Shown in pieces: positions 38,535-41,654 of a DNA stretch of 41,654 bases (within the stretch, counting starts at the first letter, position 1; each line of letters begins with the position of its first letter). Source of the stretch: Serratia sp. Ag1 (GTDB taxonomy: Bacteria > Pseudomonadota > Gammaproteobacteria > Enterobacterales > Enterobacteriaceae); the NCBI RefSeq assembly GCF_000743355.1, contig NZ_JQEI01000010.1:1-41654 (forward strand), given 5' to 3'. The notes under the pieces are model-generated. The model ran no database searches, was not told where the DNA came from, and worked only from the letters and a program-made list of their open reading frames with translations. The translations under genes were made by a program, and so were the position numbers.

Positions 38535-40424
38535 ATGACAATGATAAAAAATACCCTGCTGGCGGTTTGCTCCGTGACGGCAGTTTCTGGATGGGCGCAA
38601 GACAGCACCACGGTTGATAACAGCGATACCCTAGTTGTAAGCGCTAACCGCTTTCCGCAGCCGGTTTCTTCGGTGCTGGCACCCACTTCCGTCGTCACGC
38701 GTAATGATATCGAGCGCTGGCAGGCTAAAAGTATGGTCGATGTGATGCGCCGGTTGCCGGGAGTGGATATCGCGCAGAATGGCGGCCTGGGGCAGAGCTC
38801 CTCGGTCTTTATACGTGGAACCGAAGCCAGGCATGTGCTGCTGCTGATTGATGGTGTGCGCCTGAATCAGGCGGGGATTACCGGCTCCTCTGATTTGAGC
38901 CAAATCCCGGTTTCGCTGGTGCAGAAAGTTGAATTTATCCGTGGGCCCCGTTCCGCCGTCTATGGTTCTGACGCTATTGGTGGGGTGATCAACATCATTA
39001 CCACCCGTGATAAGAATGACACAACGCTGTCTGCCGGAGTGGGCTCCAATGGCTATCAAACCTATGATGGTGCAACGCAACAACCATTGGGTGAGAGTAC
39101 TTTAGCGACGTTGGCTGGCAGCTATACCTATACCAGAGGCTATGATGTGGTGGCCAACCTGCCAGACGGCTTTGGTAATCCGGCACAGCCCGATCGCGAC
39201 GGCTTTATGAGCAAGGCGCTGTATGGCCAACTGCAGCATCAGTTTAGCGAGTCGTTGAGCGGATTTATGCGCGGTTATGGTTACGACAATCGTACTGCTT
39301 ACGATGGCAGTTACAGCTATCAGGATCCCCTGCATGCAGATGCTTTGCCCGATACCCGCCAGCTCTATAGCCAGTCGTGGGACGGTGGCCTGCGTTATCA
39401 CCAAGGAATTTATGCTACGCAACTAACTGCCAGCTATAGCCATAGCAAGGATTATAATTACGACCCGAAATATGGCCGTTATTCTGCCTCATCAATTCTG
39501 GATGACTCCACACAATATAATGTGCAGTGGGGAAATCATTTCCGGGTTGCTCAGGGCAGCATCAGTAGCGGGGTCGATTGGCAAGAGCAGAAGCTCGAGC
39601 CTGGCACCGCTTATATCTCCGACAAGAAGAGCCAACGTAATACCGGGCTGTATCTGACTGCACAGCAACAGTTTGACGCGGTGACCCTGGAAGGTGCGGT
39701 GCGTGGTGACGAGAACTCACAATTCGGCTGGCACAATACCTGGCAAACCAGCGCTGCGTGGGAGTTTGTTGCAGGCTATCGTGCAATAGCTTCTTATGGC
39801 ACTGCGTTCAAAGCGCCGACTTTGGGGCAACAATACGGCGACTTTGGTGGTAACCCGGGTCTTAAACCGGAAGAGAGTCGGCAATGGGAAGGGGGTTTTG
39901 AAGGCCTGACCGGTACGGTAGCCTGGCGTGTAACGGGGTATCGTAATGATATCGATAACCTGATTGGCTATTCCTCCAGTAATGTTGCGCCAGCCTATTA
40001 CAATGTGGATCAGGCGACCATCAAAGGTATTGAAGCTACGGCCTCCTTTGATACCGGGCCATTGACCCATCAGATTAGCTATGACTATGTTGATCCACGT
40101 AATGCGAAGACGAATGAGGTGCTGGCTCGGCGCTCTAAGCAGCAGATCAAATATGAACTGGATTGGCAGATAGAGGACTTCGATTGGGCACTCACATACC
40201 AATATCTGGGTGAGCGCTATGATGCTGATTACAGCAACTATCCAGAGCAACGCCTGAAACTGGCGGGCGTCAGTTTGTGGGATCTCGCAGTTTCGTATCC
40301 GGTCACATCTCATCTGACAGTTCGTGGTAGAATTGCCAACCTGTTTGATAAAGATTACGAGACGGCTTATGGCTACGTTACTCCAGGAAGAGAATACTAC
40401 CTCACTGGAAGCTATACCTTCTAA
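38535..40424 (+). CDS. btuB: TonB-dependent vitamin B12 outer-membrane transporter BtuB
   Basis: Outer-membrane receptor of 629 residues that imports cobalamin using TonB energy. A signal peptide ([15 protein letters not shown]) is followed by the TonB box [10 protein letters not shown], then the plug domain (about 45-155, with [13 protein letters not shown] and [27 protein letters not shown] signature) and a 22-strand barrel ending [11 protein letters not shown] with the C-terminal aromatic. The start is the ATG at 38535, which has GGAT 10 bases upstream; the ATG at 38541 equals the E. coli start but is further from it. The riboswitch upstream controls it. Its last 56 bases overlap murI. Confidence 0.96.
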   Translation: MTMIKNTLLAVCSVTAVSGWAQDSTTVDNSDTLVVSANRFPQPVSSVLAPTSVVTRNDIERWQAKSMVDVMRRLPGVDIAQNGGLGQSSSVFIRGTEARHVLLLIDGVRLNQAGITGSSDLSQIPVSLVQKVEFIRGPRSAVYGSDAIGGVINIITTRDKNDTTLSAGVGSNGYQTYDGATQQPLGESTLATLAGSYTYTRGYDVVANLPDGFGNPAQPDRDGFMSKALYGQLQHQFSESLSGFMRGYGYDNRTAYDGSYSYQDPLHADALPDTRQLYSQSWDGGLRYHQGIYATQLTASYSHSKDYNYDPKYGRYSASSILDDSTQYNVQWGNHFRVAQGSISSGVDWQEQKLEPGTAYISDKKSQRNTGLYLTAQQQFDAVTLEGAVRGDENSQFGWHNTWQTSAAWEFVAGYRAIASYGTAFKAPTLGQQYGDFGGNPGLKPEESRQWEGGFEGLTGTVAWRVTGYRNDIDNLIGYSSSNVAPAYYNVDQATIKGIEATASFDTGPLTHQISYDYVDPRNAKTNEVLARRSKQQIKYELDWQIEDFDWALTYQYLGERYDADYSNYPEQRLKLAGVSLWDLAVSYPVTSHLTVRGRIANLFDKDYETAYGYVTPGREYYLTGSYTF

Positions 40425-41232
40425 GGGCACTGAGGCCCCGCGCCCTACGGTGCTGATATTTGATTCCGGTGTCGGTGGGTTGTCAGTGTATCAGGAGGTT
40501 CGGCAATTACTGCCGGATCTCCACTATATATACGCTTTTGATAACGTCGCCTTTCCATACGGTGAAAAATCCGAAGAATTTATCGTTGAGCGAGTGCTGG
40601 AGATTGTCAGCGCGGTTCAGCAACGTCACCCTCTGGCGATTGTGATTATCGCCTGTAATACCGCCAGTACAGTTTCTTTGCCTGCGCTGCGTGAGCGCTT
40701 TGCTTTCCCGGTAGTCGGTGTGGTACCCGCGATCAAGCCTGCGGCCAAACTAACCGCCAATGGTATCGTTGGGTTGTTGGCAACGCGTGGTACCGTCCAG
40801 CGTTCTTATACCCATGAGTTGATTTCCCGTTTCGCAACCGACTGCAAAATCGAACTTCTGGGCTCTTCGGAACTGGTGGAGTTGGCTGAAGCTAAACTGC
40901 ATGGCGAAGAAGTGCCACTGGCAACGCTCAGGAAAATTTTGCAACCGTGGCTGAACATGCGTGAACCACCGGATACGGTGGTATTGGGGTGTACCCATTT
41001 CCCTCTTTTATCTGAAGAACTGATGCAGGTTCTGCCAGAGGGGACGAGACTGGTGGATTCCGGTGCAGCCATTGCTCGCCGTGCAGCCTGGCTTATCTCA
41101 GCGCAAGAAGGGTTGAACTCAACTCAGGAAGATAATCTGGCTTATTGCATGGCATTGAACGAAGATACTGATGCTTTGTTGCCCGTATTGCAGAGTTATG
41201 GCTTTAAAGCGTTGAAAAAACTGCCACTTTGA
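40369..41232 (+). CDS. murI: Glutamate racemase
   Basis: Enzyme of 287 residues that makes D-glutamate for peptidoglycan. The two catalytic cysteines are in IIACNTAST and [10 protein letters not shown], and the N-terminal [14 protein letters not shown] carries the active-site Asp-Ser. The N-terminal extension ([18 protein letters not shown]) is typical of the enterobacterial enzyme, activated by UDP-MurNAc-L-Ala. The ATG at 40369 lies inside btuB in another frame, a 56-base overlap as in E. coli. An rrn operon follows directly. Confidence 0.98.
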   Translation: MATLLQEENTTSLEAIPSKGTEAPRPTVLIFDSGVGGLSVYQEVRQLLPDLHYIYAFDNVAFPYGEKSEEFIVERVLEIVSAVQQRHPLAIVIIACNTASTVSLPALRERFAFPVVGVVPAIKPAAKLTANGIVGLLATRGTVQRSYTHELISRFATDCKIELLGSSELVELAEAKLHGEEVPLATLRKILQPWLNMREPPDTVVLGCTHFPLLSEELMQVLPEGTRLVDSGAAIARRAAWLISAQEGLNSTQEDNLAYCMALNEDTDALLPVLQSYGFKALKKLPL

Positions 41233-41283
41233 GGGTGTTTTGATTAAACATTCAACGGTCAGGAAAAAAATTGAATTTAGGGG

Positions 41284-41311
41284 TTGCGGCCTGCGCGGAA
41301 CTCCCTATAAT
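41284..41311 (+). promoter_or_regulatory. rRNA promoter P1
   Basis: TTGCGG (-35, 41284-41289), 16-base spacer, TATAAT (-10, 41306-41311), then the GC-rich discriminator GCGCCTCC, which makes rrn P1 sensitive to ppGpp and starting NTP. An A/T-rich UP element precedes it (about 41262-41280). The layout matches E. coli rrnB P1 behind murI. Only about 50 bases separate P1 from murI, so upstream Fis sites, if present, would overlap the end of murI. Confidence 0.92.
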
Positions 41312-41404
41312 GCGCCTCCACTGACCGGGAACAACGACCAACACGTCGCCCAGACAGGAAGAAGCAACCCGGTAAAGATACCGGCTCTCGCAAGAGAAAA
41401 AAGG

Positions 41405-41432
41405 TTGACTCTTCAGCGGGAAAGCGTATTAT
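41405..41432 (+). promoter_or_regulatory. rRNA promoter P2
   Basis: TTGACT (-35, 41405-41410), 16-base spacer, TATTAT (-10, 41427-41432), followed by CTGCCTCCCGCG. It lies about 120 bases downstream of P1, as in E. coli rrn operons. Confidence 0.88.
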
Positions 41433-41469
41433 CTGCCTCCCGCGTTACCGAGAAACAATCCGGTAACCA

Positions 41470-41508
41470 CGCTCTTTAACAATTTATCAGACAATCTGTG
41501 TGGGCACT
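41470..41508 (+). promoter_or_regulatory. rrn antitermination region (boxA and boxC)
   Basis: boxA reads CGCTCTTTAACAA (41470-41482) and is followed by TTATCAGACAATC and the boxC-like TGTGTGGGCACT (41497-41508). These match the E. coli rrn leader, where NusB/NusE load on boxA to prevent Rho termination. Confidence 0.88.
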
Positions 41509-41649
41509 CACAAGACGATATCCAGCTGCTTCGGCAGCACAAAAAATATCAAGTCTTGAAGAGTGACCAAGCAGTAATTCATTTGAATGAATTATTACGA
41601 ACGTTGATTTTCGAGCATCGCTTAACGTGTTTAAGCACATCAAGCTTTT
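41509..41649 (+). other. rrn leader up to the 16S rRNA 5' end
   Basis: Leader RNA between boxC and the mature 16S start. The string CAAGTCTTGAAGAGTGA and the following ACC/ATTCATT segments correspond to the E. coli pre-16S leader that pairs with the sequence beyond the 16S 3' end for RNase III cleavage. No gene lies here. Confidence 0.7.
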
Positions 41650-41654
41650 AATTG
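41650..41654 (+). rRNA. rrs: First bases of 16S rRNA (cut by window end)
   Basis: The window ends ...CTTTTAATTG. Mature enterobacterial 16S rRNA begins (A)AATTGAAGAGTTTG, so only about five bases are present. The call rests mainly on the upstream P1-P2-boxA leader. Confidence 0.7.

Noticed and set aside
41240..41479. 79-codon frame across the rrn promoter region
   Set aside because: It overlaps P1, P2 and boxA, and its product has no family features.

Overview
The window is a chromosomal segment of a gamma-proteobacterium of the order Enterobacterales. Protein identity to E. coli is very high over almost every gene, and the gene order follows the E. coli 88-90 minute region (tpiA, fpr, glpX-K-F, zapB, rraA, menA, hslUV, ftsN, cytR, priA, rpmE, metJ/metBL, metF, ppc, argE/argCBGH, oxyR, sthA, fabR, trmA, btuB, murI, rrn). 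Three departures point away from E. coli and towards the Yersiniaceae, most probably Serratia: argG lies inside the arg operon and encodes the ~400-residue enzyme type, a peroxiredoxin-glutaredoxin fusion stands divergent to oxyR, and the blocks E. coli carries between metF and ppc are absent. The genus call is inference from gene order and family knowledge, not from a search.

Layout. 1-8.9 kb: glycolysis and glycerol use (tpiA, glpX, glpK, glpF) with ferredoxin-NADP reductase (fpr), here preceded by a gene for a winged-helix regulator with a SufR-like cysteine motif that E. coli lacks at this place. zapB and rraA converge on a shared terminator. 8.9-16.5 kb: menaquinone synthesis (menA), the HslVU protease under a heat-shock-type promoter, cell division (ftsN), the CytR repressor and the replication restart helicase PriA. 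16.7-22.4 kb: rpmE, then the methionine regulon (metJ divergent to metBL, then metF), with met-box arrays in both control regions. 22.4-22.9 kb: a non-coding element of about 430 bases bounded by two strong hairpins. One of its ends is repeated at the extreme left edge of the window, which suggests an IS200/IS605-type non-autonomous element. 22.9-31.7 kb: ppc and the divergent argE/argCBGH cluster with a pair of ARG boxes. 31.7-32.4 kb: a HicBA-type toxin-antitoxin pair, the clearest accessory genes here. 32.5-35.8 kb: oxidative-stress and redox genes (prx-grx fusion, oxyR, sthA). 36.0-41.2 kb: fabR-yijD, trmA, a cobalamin riboswitch with btuB, and murI overlapping btuB. 41.2-41.65 kb: tandem rRNA promoters P1 and P2 and the antitermination leader of an rrn operon; the window stops at the first bases of 16S rRNA.

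Functional links: glpF-glpK share one control region with a GlpR-type operator; metJ and metB are controlled from one met-box array; argE and argC share ARG boxes; prx-grx and oxyR share an OxyR-type site. Most of the window is conserved core genome. The parts most worth a second look are the Fe-S-type regulator paired with fpr, the hairpin-bounded element placed behind terminators, the HicBA pair with tandem operator repeats, and several strong hairpins that lack a U-tract.
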